DNA from: Aaosphaeria pasadenensis
Lineage: Eukaryota > Ascomycota > Dothideomycetes > Pleosporales
Direction: 5' to 3'
Assembly: GCA_022813625.1 (NCBI GenBank)
Contig: JAKLMB010000011.1
Span: forward strand, 1-64,000
DNA length: 64,000 bases
Positions 9,722 to 22,440 of the stretch are shown here, one piece after another. The notes under the pieces are model-generated. The model was given only the letters and a program-made list of their open reading frames with translations, did no database searches and was not told the DNA's origin. The position numbers were made by a program, and so were the translations under genes. How positions within the stretch are numbered: position 1 is the stretch's first letter; every line of letters starts with the position of its first letter.

Positions 9722-11406
9722 ATGGCACCCACTACCACCGAACTCCCCAAGGATGCCTCCTACGATTTCGTCATCGTAGGCGGAGGTACTGCCGGCTGCG
9801 TGATTGCTTCTCGGCTCTCCGAGTATCTCCCCAATAAATCCGTACTCTTAATTGAGGCCGGGCCCAGCGACTTCAAGGATGATCGCGTCCTCCTCCTCAA
9901 GGACTGGTTGAACTTGCTCGGCGGCGAGCTCGACTACGACTATCCCACCACAGAGCAGCCAAACGGCAACTCCCACATCCGTCACTCTCGTGCTAAAGTG
10001 CTCGGTGGCTGCTCCTCTCACAACACCCTCATTTCCTTCCGACCTTTCGAGTACGACCTCAAGAGATGGGAGCAGCAAGGTTGCAAAGGCTGGAACTTTA
10101 AGACCATGACCCGCGTTCTTGACAACCTCCGTAACTCTGTCCAGCCCGTCCACCCAAGGCACCGCAACCAGCTCTGCCTCGACTGGATCAACTCCTGCTC
10201 ATCTGCTATGAACATTCCCGTGATTCACGATTTCAACCATGAGATCAGGAACAAGGGAGGTCTTGAGCCATCTGTTGGCTTCTTCTCCGTCTCCTACAAC
10301 CCAGACAACGGCCACCGTAGCAGCGCCAGTGTAGCATATATCCACCCCATCCTTCGCGGCGACGAGAACAGGAAGAATTTGACCGTCCTCACCAACGCCT
10401 GGGTTAGCAAGGTCAATGTCAAGGGCAATAAGGTCACTGGTGTCAACGTCACTTTCCAGAATGGCGAGAAGCGCACCCTGAACCCCAAGGCCGAGACTAT
10501 CCTCTGCGCCGGCGCAGTTGACACCCCCCGCCTGTTGCTTCTTTCGGGCCTTGGACCCAAGGAGCAGCTCACCAGCCTCAACATTCCCGTTGTCAAGGAC
10601 ATCCCTGGTGTCGGAGAGAACTTGTTGGATCACCCCGAGAGTATAATTCTCTGGGAACTGAACGCGCCTGTTCCCCCGAACCAGACTACCATGGACTCAG
10701 ATGCTGGCATCTTCCTCCGTCGTGAGGCGCCCAACGCTGCCGGCGATGACGGCGAGAACGTCGACATCATGATGCACTGCTACCAGATTCCATTCTGCTT
10801 GAACACCACGAGGTAAGGCCCGCCCAGTCGCGAGACATTTTTAACGTAGACTACTAACAGCGCGCCAGACTCGGCTACGACTCTCCCATCGATGCTTTCT
10901 GCATGACCCCCAATATCCCCCGCCCCCGTTCTCGCGGTCGCATCTACCTCACCTCCGCCGACCCCAACGTCAAGCCTGCGCTCGACTTCCGCTATTTCAC
11001 CGACCCAGAGGGCTACGACGCCGCCACCATCGTCGCAGGTCTCAAGGCCGCCCGTGAGATCGCCAAGCAGGCTCCCTTCTCCAAGTGGCTCAAGCGCGAG
11101 GTTGCACCAGGACCCAAGGTCCAGACTGATGAGGAGCTGTCCGAGTATGGCCGGCGCGTCGCCCACACCGTCTACCACCCTGCCGGAACCACGAAGATGG
11201 GAGACGTCGCCAAAGACGATCTCGCTGTCGTCGATCCCGAACTCAAGATTCGCGGCCTCCAGGGCGTACGTATCGCTGATGCCGGTGTTTTCCCTGAGAT
11301 GCCCACCATCAATCCCATGCTTACTGTCCTCGGTATCGGTGAACGTGCTGCCGAGCTCATCGCCCAGGAGTGGGGATGGAAGGGTCTCCAGAAGGAGAGA
11401 TTGTAG
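9722..11406 (+). CDS. Choline oxidase (GMC flavoprotein)
   Basis: Two exons, 9722-10812 and 10869-11406. The 56-nt intron has donor gtaagg, branch ctaac and acceptor gccag and keeps the frame. The product is 542 residues, almost the same length as bacterial choline oxidase. It oxidises choline to betaine aldehyde using FAD and O2. The FAD-binding start VGGGTAG is at 19-25. His100 in GGCSSHN matches the histidine that binds FAD covalently in choline oxidase; that residue is absent from choline dehydrogenases of the BetA type. The catalytic His467 (YHPAGTTKMG) and Asn512 (TINPML) match His466 and Asn510 of the Arthrobacter enzyme. It is divergent from BADH, so the pair forms a complete choline-to-betaine module. 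Confidence 0.92.
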
Positions 11407-12470
11407 ACGTTATCATCAGAGTGCACTTATTGTATGAGGACTTCACAGAAGTGTGCGCTATACGATGGGCTGGTAATGTACAAACTCTGAAGAACGAAGT
11501 CACGATCTACGAGCCAGAAACATAAGAACACCGCCAGATTTATAATCAATTCTGGAAAGCCAGGGTTGTACGTAACCCCACGCCTGGGTGCCGAATTTAT
11601 TCTGTACCCCAAGTAATACCTGGTGCAATTACTGGATGGACGTGTTTCAAAACATTCTATATTTTTATATATCATGACGTTGTACGAGAACGAATTTTAT
11701 GGTAAAGGGCGCCAATATCCCTTTTCATTTATCTTTGACAATCGAGCGTATATATTCCATTTAGGAATTTATCTCAATGACAGGACGTGGATTTCCAAAA
11801 TTTTATTTGCATAGTGCTTTCTCAATGATTCGATTGAAAAAGTGGGTTCAAGAAACACTTCTCACGTGATGAACATACAACACATGCATTAACTTAAAGC
11901 TTTCAGGCCTTCAATACACTTGACAACTTTGATCGTAGCAATCCACATTAAGACACTGGGCTCATTTCCAGTCCCATGGCCTCAACGTTGCATGTTCGTC
12001 GTCACCTCAATGTTACTAACCACCATTTACCCCAAACAAAATATCTATGATAATGTACAAAAAGTACAATAGTCAAGCTCTGCAAGACTTTGAAGATAAA
12101 TAATGCAATAATGGTTAGGCACATAATTAGTATGCCTGAGAGCTACGGAACAATTACCGGGCTGTCCTGTATGTATACATCCTCGCGACAGGCTGCCAAG
12201 ATAGTATATGCAACCAAAACTTTGCTATCTTCGATAACAAGAAAGATGTGAAAACATTCGTTGCATCAGCTGTGGTGTACAATTAAAAGTATAATATATA
12301 GTAGTGGTATCAGTAATTCAAAGGCAGTGCTTGCTGGATCATCAGGCCCTCTTTATTTGAGGCTGCAAGTTTATATACAAGTTTTGTTAACGCGTTTTGC
12401 AATATGTTCGACTGAACCTCTCGATGGCGGGTTAGGTTCAAGCACTCATGTATAGGAAGTGAGGAAACAT
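11407..12470. other. Convergent spacer, choline oxidase to DUF2235 gene
   Basis: Moderately AT-rich, no coding ORF. It holds the 3' ends of the two converging genes; nothing else recognised. Confidence 0.5.
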
Positions 12471-14802
12471 TTAAACCCGCATACTGCTCCTCCTAGGACT
12501 CCTTGGATCCGGACTTCTGGGTCCAGCCTGACTTACACCGTCCCACCACGTCTTGTCCTTCGGCCGTCGGTGTGGCATGTTCTCCCGGATATCCGTCTCC
12601 CTGTCCATGCTCGCGGCGCGGGACCGAGAGCGAGTCCTCTTCATCGTCGCCTCGCTGGGTTCGATATAGCTCCGCCGTGAAGCCCTCCTGTCGTCATCGG
12701 CGACGAAACTACGTCGCGTGCTACCCCTCGGTCCGAGGTCGTCTGCTACGTGACTTCTCCGGGTGCCGCTGGACAGCTTTCCGTTGCCCACGATGCCTGC
12801 GGAGACGGGGCGCTGCTTCCTGCGTTTCTGGCCCGTCGCTGGTGGTCGTCGTACGTAATGGTAGGTATCCGGATCTTTCTTCGCGAGCTCGCGCTCGAGT
12901 CGCCAAAGGGGGGCTTCGGGCAATACCTTCACGGCTGCTTCATCCCTAAATTTGAGTTTCCAGAAGACGTCCGGGTCGCCTGATTTGGTGTTTTGGGTGC
13001 CGTAGTCGACGACGAGCTTGTAGTTGTCGGTCAATGCGCGACACTCGTAGAGCCCTTTGTCTGAAACGCCGGGACCGTCAAGGCGAAATCGAGCTCGTAC
13101 TGAAGGGTGTATGTATTCGTTTGTCTGGCGGAGGGGTCGATCGGTTGGACGGCCAGTGAAGGGGTTCGCCTCGCGGTACATGCCCGGTGTGCGAAACTGG
13201 GGACCATTAGTCGATAGCCCACCACTGAAGAAATAAAAGGGCCACCAATACTTACAGAGCCGCCTCCAAGGGAAAACAGACCCGTCATGGAGTTGTAAAT
13301 CTCACCAAATGACCATGGTCGTTCCTTTTGGCCTGTCTTGTGGTAATCACGTGCCGTCTCGTCGTCTTGCTCGAAGAGATACTCGTCCCTCATGTCCAGT
13401 AAAGGCTCCAACTGGCTCATCATCCAAGCTAATGTGATGTTGGCCAGCTGCTGGTCACTGTAACCCCCTCCTACATTGCTGTGTACTCCAGGAAACCATA
13501 CCTGTCGTAACGTCGTTCGATTCCCTTCTCCTTTTTCCCACACCGCAGGCGAAAAAGCGCTTCGCTTCTCATCTAGCGCGAGGGCCTGAAATGCATTCTC
13601 CACACAGCCGTGCAACTTTGTGTCGTAGAAGGCCATCTCTTTCGATTCCCCACTTTGCAATCCGACCTTGGTCAGCCATCCAATCCGCGGTGTCCCAAGA
13701 CTCCCAACGGTATCCCAAACGGCAATCGCCTTGATCGGAATATCGAGTCTTGTCAACCCTCGTCGCTCCAACTCATCGGCGTACCGTGGATCCTCGGCGC
13801 TCGGTTTATTGGGGAAGGGTATGTCAGGGTTCTTGGCCACATATCGAGGGTCTCTGCGATGCTGCACATCTTTGTGGATCTCCGGGAGCGCATGTAACCC
13901 CTTCTTTGTGAGTAACCCAATCTCCCCAATGAGCCCAGCAATCGAACGAGCTGTGAATGCACCGCGGGAGAAACCTAACAAGAAAATCTCATCGCCGTGG
14001 TGGTAATTGTTTGCCAAGAAACTGTACGCCTCTCTCACCGTGTCACCGAGTCCCTCCCCCGTCGTGCCACTAATCAAACGATCTAGCTTTCCGCCCTGCG
14101 TTCCAAGGCCATAGTGATAATTCACAATCTGGGGGATGCCGTCCTGACTGACCGTTTTGATGGCTCTGGATATTCGTGTGACATTGGATGGTACAGGGAG
14201 TTTTCCGTTGACCATGCCATTGTCGGAATTGAGCCACGTGCCATCGCACGCGACGATAAGTCTCTTGAACATGCCCCTTCCACCGCTTAGACCGGGTGCA
14301 CTAACACCTGGTGGACCTCGACTCTTTGGTCTGCCAGTGAGAACGGACTCGTCGATGACGATGGGCGGTCGTTCAGGCATCTCTACGACTATGGGCGCGG
14401 GAGTTTGGGTCAAGGCTCGACTTGCTGGCCGGCTTGGGGCGCGGCTTCTGCTCCGCGCAGGCGAGTACGCCATAATTGCTGGTGCCGCAGCGGCGGCTGC
14501 TGTCGATCGTCTTCGTCTTGCGCGCTGGTTCTCTTTGCCGGATCCTGAGTTTGTCGTTACACTCCTTCTCTTGCTCGAACTCCGGCGAGGGACAGTACTC
14601 GATTCGGACTCGGAGGGCGAATATCCGGAGTCGTACTCCGGCTGCAAGTAACTCGATGCCACGGTTTCTACGAGATAATTTAAACGATAGCTACAAGGTT
14701 CTGGCGATTCATCGACTGTCCCTTATTTGTGGACGTGTCGAATGATTCGCTGGAGATCTAGAAGTGGTACTGACTTTATGCGATACTTGAAGCGCTGCGC
14801 AT
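12471..14802 (-). CDS. DUF2235 alpha/beta-hydrolase-like protein
   Basis: Main exons are 14667-13256 and 13196-12471, joined in phase across a 59-nt intron (donor gtaagt, acceptor ccccag). The DUF2235 domain (Tle1-phospholipase-like) has CDGTW near its start, nucleophile elbow GFSRGA, VWDTVGSLG, and GVHSNVGGGY with the probable catalytic His. The N-terminal ~130 residues and C-terminal ~120 residues are Ser/Arg-rich and probably disordered. The 5' end is uncertain. The open frame runs upstream of its first ATG (14473) into clearly coding-like sequence whose only nearby start is a GTG. A short first exon at 14802-14787, spliced by a 119-nt intron to 14667, supplies an ATG in the right phase and gives 717 residues. 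Enzymatic activity in fungi is not established; lipase or phospholipase is an inference. Confidence 0.75.
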
Positions 14803-17767
14803 AAACGGGAAGCCCTAGAAGGCCTGTGGATGAATGTCGAGGCGATTGATGGGAAATCCTTGGGGAGAGCGAAACCTATGCTGCTACTGCATCTACCCAC
14901 GTGGGGAATAAGAGGAAAAGTCGATATGGTTCAGCAGTCCTGTGGTCCTGTGACGGGATCCGACAATTGGTTTTGGTAAGGAACGAACAGGTACGACAAG
15001 GAAAAATGCTGTGGCTGCAGTCTGCGAGATCGTCGGTGGTTCGCCTCACTCTCGCTTCTTTTCTGGTCTGCCAGCGAACGAACAAAAGCGGCCTGGGTGA
15101 GTATTGGCGTGTCCTAGGACGGGAGAAAGTTGGATGCAGCCGTCTTCACTCTTTCAATACGAGCAATCGTGAGTATAGTCTCGCAGTCTTTAGATCTTCC
15201 AGATCGTTTTGTAAGGTGCACGAACGATCGAATTGTCGAAACGTTGCATGTACTCCGTAAGCAGGGCAGGACAGTAAGTCAGGCCAGTTGCATTGGGTCC
15301 GGATTCCTCCAAATTCCTATCCCTCCGATAAATCTTGCGCTCGAAGAATCAAGTCCCGTCCAACCCGAAGCAATCCAAGTCGATGCAGCGAAATATGTTC
15401 CCAAAGATGTCGAGTCCAACTCTTTTTTTTTTGTCGAATGAGAGACTCGGAGAGAGCCGTGCGAGCGCGCAATCCGGGCCTATGGCGCAATGTAGGGCGG
15501 ATGTCGAACCGCGCAACTTGGCTCCAAACAAATGCTGCAGTTAGGGTAAAACAAAACGTCGGATTGTTCAAAGGGAGAGCAGAGGTACGGAGTACTCGTA
15601 AGTGATGGCAGCAAGAGAGCGCAAAGCATGCAAAAGGCAAAAGGGATAGTTAATCGACAAGAAAAGAAAATGGGAAAGTCGTGTGGTTGGGTTTGGGGCT
15701 CTTGGGGGCAGCACTGGCAGTTGCTCTGTTCCCATAGTGGACATGGCGGGCGCCTCTGATTGGCTGGTGCTTCTCGTTTGTCTTCGCTGGCTGGTATCGT
15801 TGGGTTGGTCCACCGCCATCATCACCCATCACCATCATCAGCATCACCACTCTCTCTTCTACTGTTATGTTATCTACACTAGTTGTACTGCATAGAGCAG
15901 AATACTCTCAGTACTGAGTATTCAACAAACAAAGGAAACCTTTCTTTACGGAACACAGGGTAACTTTTCATTTATCATTATCCCCCTACCTCTCTCATCA
16001 CATAAAGTCAAAGGAGGCTGGTAGCGACTCGTACCTCTTGCCGTGGCTGGGGGATCTACAACCGCATCCCTACCCAAGTAGATATGTAACTTACCACCAG
16101 AGGACACTCGTAGGACGGGTACAATGTACTCGTAGTTGTAAGTACTCCGTACTTATGGTGCCCTATCACCGAGCGGCCTGTTACATATAAGTACATTGGG
16201 CCATTGGGCCTTGACAACACGCTCATGGTATCACAACCCTTTCCTCCCTTCTTACTCAACTCGAATTACTCTAGCCCTCGTGGTCACCGCTCGCTGTCCA
16301 CACCCAGTGCCTTCAGCTGGAGGGATGCACCTTGTTGGCTACATACAATACTGCCGTCCACTTCACTACCCATCTCATTAGTTATTTATTGCTTCCGGTG
16401 AAGACGCAAAAAAGAAAATCCACTTGTGGGGTTCAGACCTTCTACCCTGCATATGATTGTTATACCTTTCAACACTCGGTACCTATCTACCCTACAGACT
16501 ACGGTCTACGTAGTATACCGCGTAGTATTTCGCGAGTGGCTATATAGAAATGCGATATGGGTACAAGTATTCTGTTCGTGCGAAGAGAATAATTCGGCCA
16601 AAGGATGAGGAGGACCACGCACACCGCGCAGAATGGACCTGTTACGCGTGCGATGTGAACGCACGTTGACAAATGTTCTACGTTGGTTACTACGTATTCC
16701 GTACAGGCACGAACAGTGTTCCTCAATGCTGCAACGTATCTTCTAAGTTCTAGTACATACATAATTACGGTGTACGGAGCAGGGTAGCACCTCAGTCACC
16801 TCGTAGGTCGAGTAGAATTAGCTACATGCATATGTGGAGCTCATCTAGTGAAGCCAATGCCCCGGACCCCCTGGTCCCCGCAACATCAATCGTTCTGGTG
16901 AGCTGTCCACCGCAAGTTTCGCGGGTCTGGCTACTAGTAGCTTAAGTTAGCTGCCGGAAGAAGATAAATGCTCGCTTGATGATTGATACTCGGATCTCGC
17001 TCGCGTGGCCGCTTCGTCGAACAATGCCGCGATGCGAAATCACTAGCCATGGTCAATGGACGAGGTCGCGATGAAGCATGAGCAACGGGAGCTGTAGAAA
17101 GGATAATTGAAATGTATAAATTGTTTTTGTTCTTGGGTACGCTTCATATGCTCCAATTTTGGTAAATTCACAGACATTCTGCTTTTTCTTCATCTTGTTC
17201 TTGCACTACATAGCAGAGCACAGCTGTCACTTTAGCGCAGTTTCCATATGTGCAAAGTTGCACCCCATACTGTTCGTCGTCGACCACAGACGTTTTGACC
17301 GTAATAGATCCGATCTTTCCAGAAAATCCTTTGGGTAATGAGATGCGCAGAGAAATAATTACGATGAAAATGATGACAATCAACCGGCCGAGTAAACAAC
17401 CAGCGCCCCTCAGCTCCCATAACAAAACGAGACCATATCGTACAACCCACTTAGCGAAAAAGAGAAATGCCGAAGGATATTCACCGCCCTATTCGTTTCA
17501 TCGCACTCGAATCGTGCTCGTCGAATCTAGATTCGCGAGACCCGTGTTGCGCGAGCAAGCTACCGGAATAACCGTCTAGGATATTTTGAGCATAAAGATG
17601 GAGATGGAGAAGAAGAAGAGCGAAAAGAGAAGAGATGAAGGGTAATAAAGTCATATGATCAGCAGGAAAGTAGTGACCAGGTTGGTTGGTGGACATTGTG
17701 ACTGTAAGGAGATTCGTTAAATAGACATGACCGCCCGGAGCGGAAGCGCCTTCGCGCCATCTGCACT
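14803..17767. other. 3-kb non-coding stretch between DUF2235 and GDS1 genes
   Basis: No convincing gene on either strand. The left part is upstream of the DUF2235 gene and could carry its leader. The part near 15680-15850 has a CCAAT-type word ('gattggctgg') and a run of 'atcacc/atcatc'. TACTCCGTA or its complement occurs at 15251, 15586 and 16143. At 16862-16877 there is a short perfect hairpin, 'ggacc ccct ggtcc'. The right end is the 3' region of GDS1. Confidence 0.45.
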
Positions 17768-19114
17768 TTAATAATCGTCGAACAGATCCTCGAGTTCATC
17801 GAGCTCGATATGTTCGGGGCCTTTGGGATCCCAATTCCAGTCGATGTCGGGATACTCCATCCTGGACGCGGTGCGCTTCAGCGCAGTGTGGGGAGTCTCA
17901 ATTGACTGCACCGGTTTGATGAGCGGACTACCGGGAGAGAGGTCCGAGGCATGAAAATTGGAGAGGTGGCTCATTGAGCCGAATAGCGCTGCTGCGGTCT
18001 CCGAGTTCTTCCGCGCGGCACTCTCCTCGGTCTCGTCCATGGCTTGCGTAGCGTCGTCCATGATCACGTCTGTCGACTGTGTACCGGCAGCCGATGAGCT
18101 GGATACGCGCTGGCTTTCCGCCTCCTGGCTCTTCCTCCTCTGTTGGAGGAAGGAGGCAGTCTGCGTAAATTCACGCTCGTCCTTCTCCAAGGGAGGCGAT
18201 TGGGCCCGTCGATTGTGTGCTATGTTTACAGAGGTTGGTGGATGCGATTGATTCGAGAAAGGATTACTGTCGCTCTCCTCATCCTCTTCGTACGAAGAGA
18301 ATTCCAGCTCCGGCGAAGGCGACATCCGGTCGCGCGAGCGTGCCTCGGCATCCTCAGCCTCCTCAGACGTGGCTGAAGAAAGCGACGGGGAGATGATCCT
18401 TGCGGTGGAAGGAGCACTACTCGGGTTGGTTGGGATGGGCTGGTGCGGTGATGTTGTGAGAAAGTAGTACACGCGCTTCGGATGGGTACCGACGAGCTTC
18501 TTATCGAGGGGGCATCTTGACAGCGCAGTCCAGGAACGCTTCAGGTAGGTCGCTAGTCGCGAGGATATTATGGCGGCGGGATTTGCAGAGCTGTTGTTCG
18601 TCAGCAAGAATGGATTGGACCTACAGGGGGGTGGAGTTTGTGGGGGAGGAGGGAGAAGGGAAAGGCAAGGGCTGGGTACATACCTTTCGACGATAGGAAT
18701 TGTAGTGGAGAGAATTGCGGCTAATTCCTTGAGTAGGTGAGGTCTATTGCCCGTCTTCTCGAGTTGCTCGATGACGCCCACGACGATTGTGTCATCAATG
18801 CCTTGGGTGTCTATCTTCCTTTGTCCAGACTCACCGCCAGGGGAGGGAGGTGGGGTGTCTGCTACACGGCCTGAGCTTTTTGGTCGATGCTCATCGATGC
18901 GCAGGGAGGTCGATTTGTTGGACTGGCTGTCGGCGGCGGATGTGTTGGATGTGTTGGATGTGATAGAGTGTGTGCGCTTGACTTTCTTTTGTGGTGGTTG
19001 TTGGTGCTGAGAGTCTATTGTTGTGGCAGGCGGTGAGCGAGCTAACGGTCGGCCAGGGAGAGCTATGCCTAGGGAAGGCAGCGACAGCGACTTGCGGCGA
19101 GTATTGTAAGGCAT
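17768..19114 (-). CDS. GDS1-type winged-helix protein
   Basis: Fungal GDS1 family; yeast Gds1 is needed for growth on glycerol. The winged-helix domain lies in residues ~107-190: DDTIVVGVIEQLEK, RPHLLKELAAIL, then ANPAAIISSRLATYLKRSW and HPKRVYYFLTT. The rest is Ser/Pro-rich, with acidic DELEDLFDDY at the C-terminus. Exons are 19114-18684 and 18590-17768 (417 residues). The 93-nt intron (donor gtatgt, branch gctgac, acceptor caacag) contains no stop and is a multiple of three, so unspliced RNA is also open. An acceptor 30 nt earlier (ctgtag) is also in phase but lacks a branch point. An in-frame ATG 42 nt upstream (19156) is possible; I prefer 19114 because MPYNTRRKSLSLP looks like the conserved start. 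Probably a nuclear regulator, by inference. Confidence 0.75.
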   Translation of the reverse strand: MPYNTRRKSLSLPSLGIALPGRPLARSPPATTIDSQHQQPPQKKVKRTHSITSNTSNTSAADSQSNKSTSLRIDEHRPKSSGRVADTPPPSPGGESGQRKIDTQGIDDTIVVGVIEQLEKTGNRPHLLKELAAILSTTIPIVERYVPSPCLSLLPPPPQTPPPCRSNPFLLTNNSSANPAAIISSRLATYLKRSWTALSRCPLDKKLVGTHPKRVYYFLTTSPHQPIPTNPSSAPSTARIISPSLSSATSEEAEDAEARSRDRMSPSPELEFSSYEEDEESDSNPFSNQSHPPTSVNIAHNRRAQSPPLEKDEREFTQTASFLQQRRKSQEAESQRVSSSSAAGTQSTDVIMDDATQAMDETEESAARKNSETAAALFGSMSHLSNFHASDLSPGSPLIKPVQSIETPHTALKRTASRMEYPDIDWNWDPKGPEHIELDELEDLFDDY

Positions 19115-19809
19115 GGTGGAGATGATGGATGAGGATGATTGCCGCGCGATCGTCAAGAGGAGGAGATAAAAGAAAGTGATGGGAGGGAAAGAGTTGAGAG
19201 AGGGATGGGAGGGAGAAAGAGTGAATGAGAAGCGGCGAGGGAATTATGGTCTTGCGTCGCAAAATAATTATTTTTTGATGCAGAGTGAGCAGAACAAGAC
19301 CGGGGGAGGAAGGCACGAAGGGTAGGTACTAGCTAGGCAGGCGCCGACTGGGGGGAGGGGGGGAGGGAAGGAAGGAACCAGGGAGGGAGGGAGAGAGAGA
19401 GCAAGAGCGGTGGCTGTTGGTTGCTTGTTGCAGGTGGCGGTTGGTGGGTTTTTGGTTATTGCAGCAGCAGCAGCAGCGGCAGCAAGTTACGTCTAGGACC
19501 TGTCACCAAGGTAGGTACGGAGTGGTTAACTACCCAGTAACCAGATATGTAGTTACTGTGTATGGTACGAGACTACGAATAGGTAGGTAGGAAGCTTGGA
19601 AGGCAGGTATCGAAGAATGTCAGGGAGACGATTGGGCGAGTGAATACCCTGCCAGGCGAGGTAAGGCGAGGTAAGGCAAGGCTGGGTCATGCAAGGTCGG
19701 AATCGGGTTGGTGGTCAAAGGTTGTCGTGTGCAACGGCTTCTCTTCTCAAGTCGCGAATGGTATGTGTGTGGATGTGTGTGTGTACGTGTAGGATGTATG
19801 ACGCTTGGT

Positions 19810-19880
19810 GTTGGATGCTCGATGCTCGACGCTCGACGTTTGATGTTTGATGAATGTTGAATGTTGTATGTTGTCTGAAT
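19810..19880 (+). repeat. Imperfect minisatellite of 7-10 bp units
   Basis: Run of related words: 'gatgctcgatgctcgac', 'gctcgacg', 'tttgatgtttgatg', 'aatgttgaatgttg'. Confidence 0.55.
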
Positions 19881-20505
19881 GTGATCGATGCTGACAGCGT
19901 CCAGCGTGCATGCAGTTGCTAGGCGACAAATCTTCGAGGAGCGAGGAGAAGGATGAGGAGGAGAGGAATAAGAAAGGAGAAAGAGGGAGGGAGGACGTGA
20001 GAGTGGAAGAAAGAGGAAGAGGAAGAGGAAGAGAGGAGAGTAGATGTGTGTGAGAGAGAGAGAAGGCGAGAGTAGATGGAGTAGAGAGGAGAGTAGCAAT
20101 GGTGGTGGTGGTGGTGAATAAGGTAGTGATGGTAGTGGACGGGCAGAATTAATGCTCAGGAGGCGTTGGGGCGGTGGAACTACGTAGGTAACCGCGTAAC
20201 CGGCGATGCGCTACTGGCTGGTTTCGGATTGCTCTTTTAAGGCAGCGATGGATGAGATAACTGCCTATAGGTACCTACTCAGTACTGATCCTCCCGTACT
20301 CCGTACATACAGGTTCTAAAAGAAATATAACTAGGTACAAGTACATTGAGTCAAGGTCAGCTCTTCCAAATCATGGAGCAAAACGATGGAGGAGATGATG
20401 ATAGACCCTGTCAAAAATGGGCGGCACGGGTGGATGGTTTGATGGAGCGATGAAGGAGTAGGATGTTTAATCTAGCATGGGATGAGATGAGGTACGGATA
20501 ATAGT

Positions 20506-20534
20506 TAGTAGTAGTAGTAGTAGTAGTAGTAGTA
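20506..20534 (+). repeat. (TAG)n microsatellite
   Basis: About ten perfect 'tag' triplets, followed by 'tacatag' repeats and a TACTCCGTA copy at 20547. Confidence 0.85.
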
Positions 20535-22418
20535 CATAGTACATAGTACTCCGTACTCCTCAGAGGTAATTTAGAAAAAAAGAAGACGAAGAAGACGGAA
20601 AGAAGAAGAAAGTGGAGACGAGCTGGTTTGAGTTTCTGCCCTGACGACTACGGACGGTACAAGTAACTACTATGAGGTTACTACTACGAGGTTACTGACC
20701 ACCTAACCACCTATGGTATGCGCTTGTACCTACCAAGTTACGATTTACTAACGGACTAGTCCTATCCAAGCTAGACAATGGACGTGCACGGTGAATGTAA
20801 ATGTGAATGTGAATGTGAATGCGAACCTGACCCTGAACATGGACATGAATCTTAATGGCCTGTCAACCTACAGAGTATATAGGTAGAGACAGGCCCAGCG
20901 GCATACTTCTATTGTTCGACCCTTCTGCTTCTTCCTGCAGAACCTAGGGATATCTACCTACCAACAATAGGGAGTAATAACCTAGGTAGGTACGGAGTGC
21001 TTAGGTAGTCCGGTGAAGTCGGGTAGGGCAGGCCCGGTAGGGTAGGTTGGGGACCGTTTCAGGGATCACGTCTTCGGCGAGTTGCAAGATGCATGTTAAA
21101 AAAAACCAGACAGACCAGACAACTTTATGGATTCGATCATGGCCACATCCTACGAGTATTCCTAACCCTACGAGTAATACCAGTAACTCTAGACCTGCCC
21201 TACCTCGTCTCATATCATGTATGCCTACCTAGGTACTTACGCCGTGCAAGTGATTTTCTTTCCCTACCACTCTCTTCATTCTTCAGTTACGAGTTTGCCT
21301 GCCATTCACCTTTTCATAGCGCACTTCCTCCTCTTCCTCGTCCTCCCCCCTACTCTACAGATTCTATCGATCTAAAACTACTCCGTACAAGCAGACTAAT
21401 ATGTTTGCATAGTCCGCAGATGCCCGCAGTTACCGGACTTAGCACGCATCGTATATAGCTAATCAATCTTGGGACGGCTGCCTCGTCCCACACCGATGGC
21501 CACGCGACTGGTGGCTTGGGAACTAAGGAACGGAGGGGAGAAAAATATAAATGGAACTTGTCTAGTTAGGTCATGGTCGTTAAAAATGAAATCATTTAGA
21601 GCCATATCCATGTTCACCTCGGTGGTGATTTCATCGGCTGGACCCTTTTTCCATTAGCTGGGGCTTTTTTGGGGCGATGGACGAACGGCTCCGCCCTATA
21701 GCACCAGCAAGCAAATACTTCGTGTTGGTCGCGGTGCGAGTATTCCCTAGGTCCTAGGGTACATATACTTGGGGTGGTTGCCCGAAGAACTACGTAATCA
21801 TTAACCACCACCTGTGCTGATCTAGGTATATGTACTTGTAGGAAAACCCTAGTTATGAGCCGAGTACTTCATATGCTATTACCAACTGTTGTAGAGAGGT
21901 CTCAGGTATTACTACTATGTACGGAGTACTCTATACCTTTTTTTCGTAGGTACTGTACAAGCAATTTAATACTGGTCCTTCCCTGTTGCTGTAGGCTAGA
22001 TCAAGTATATGTGACTCGTGAGGATGGCATGATGTGATTGATGTACTCTGTACTCCGTAGATACGGAGCACATGTAAGGTGTAAGGTGCAGTACATAGAT
22101 AATCGAATCATTCAGTTATTCATCCATCCTTCTACTGGCTCGTGTCTCCCTCCTCTCTCTCTATCTGTCTCTCTCACACTTTTTTTTCCTTTTTAGCTTT
22201 GCCGAGCTTGGGCGAAACGGGCGAAACGAGCAAAAGACTGGGGGCCGGACAAGGTCTTACCCCTGTCCTTGCATATCTGACTACACCATTTCCATATTTA
22301 GGCTCCATCGTTATCCCGGTAATTCTTTGGACACTCACTAACCACTTGTAGGACTTTTTTCATCATCTTCATCTTGGTCTTCCTTGTGTGCGCGCGCCCT
22401 CTCTATGTTATGTGTCTC

Positions 22419-22440
22419 TCTTCTTCTTCTTCTTCTTCTT
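22419..22440 (+). repeat. (CTT)n microsatellite
   Basis: Seven 'ctt' triplets, followed by 'catcat' and a poly-T run. Confidence 0.85.

Noticed and set aside
19620..20099. 159-codon minus-strand ORF rich in Leu/Ser
   Set aside because: Produced by CT-rich low-complexity DNA upstream of GDS1.
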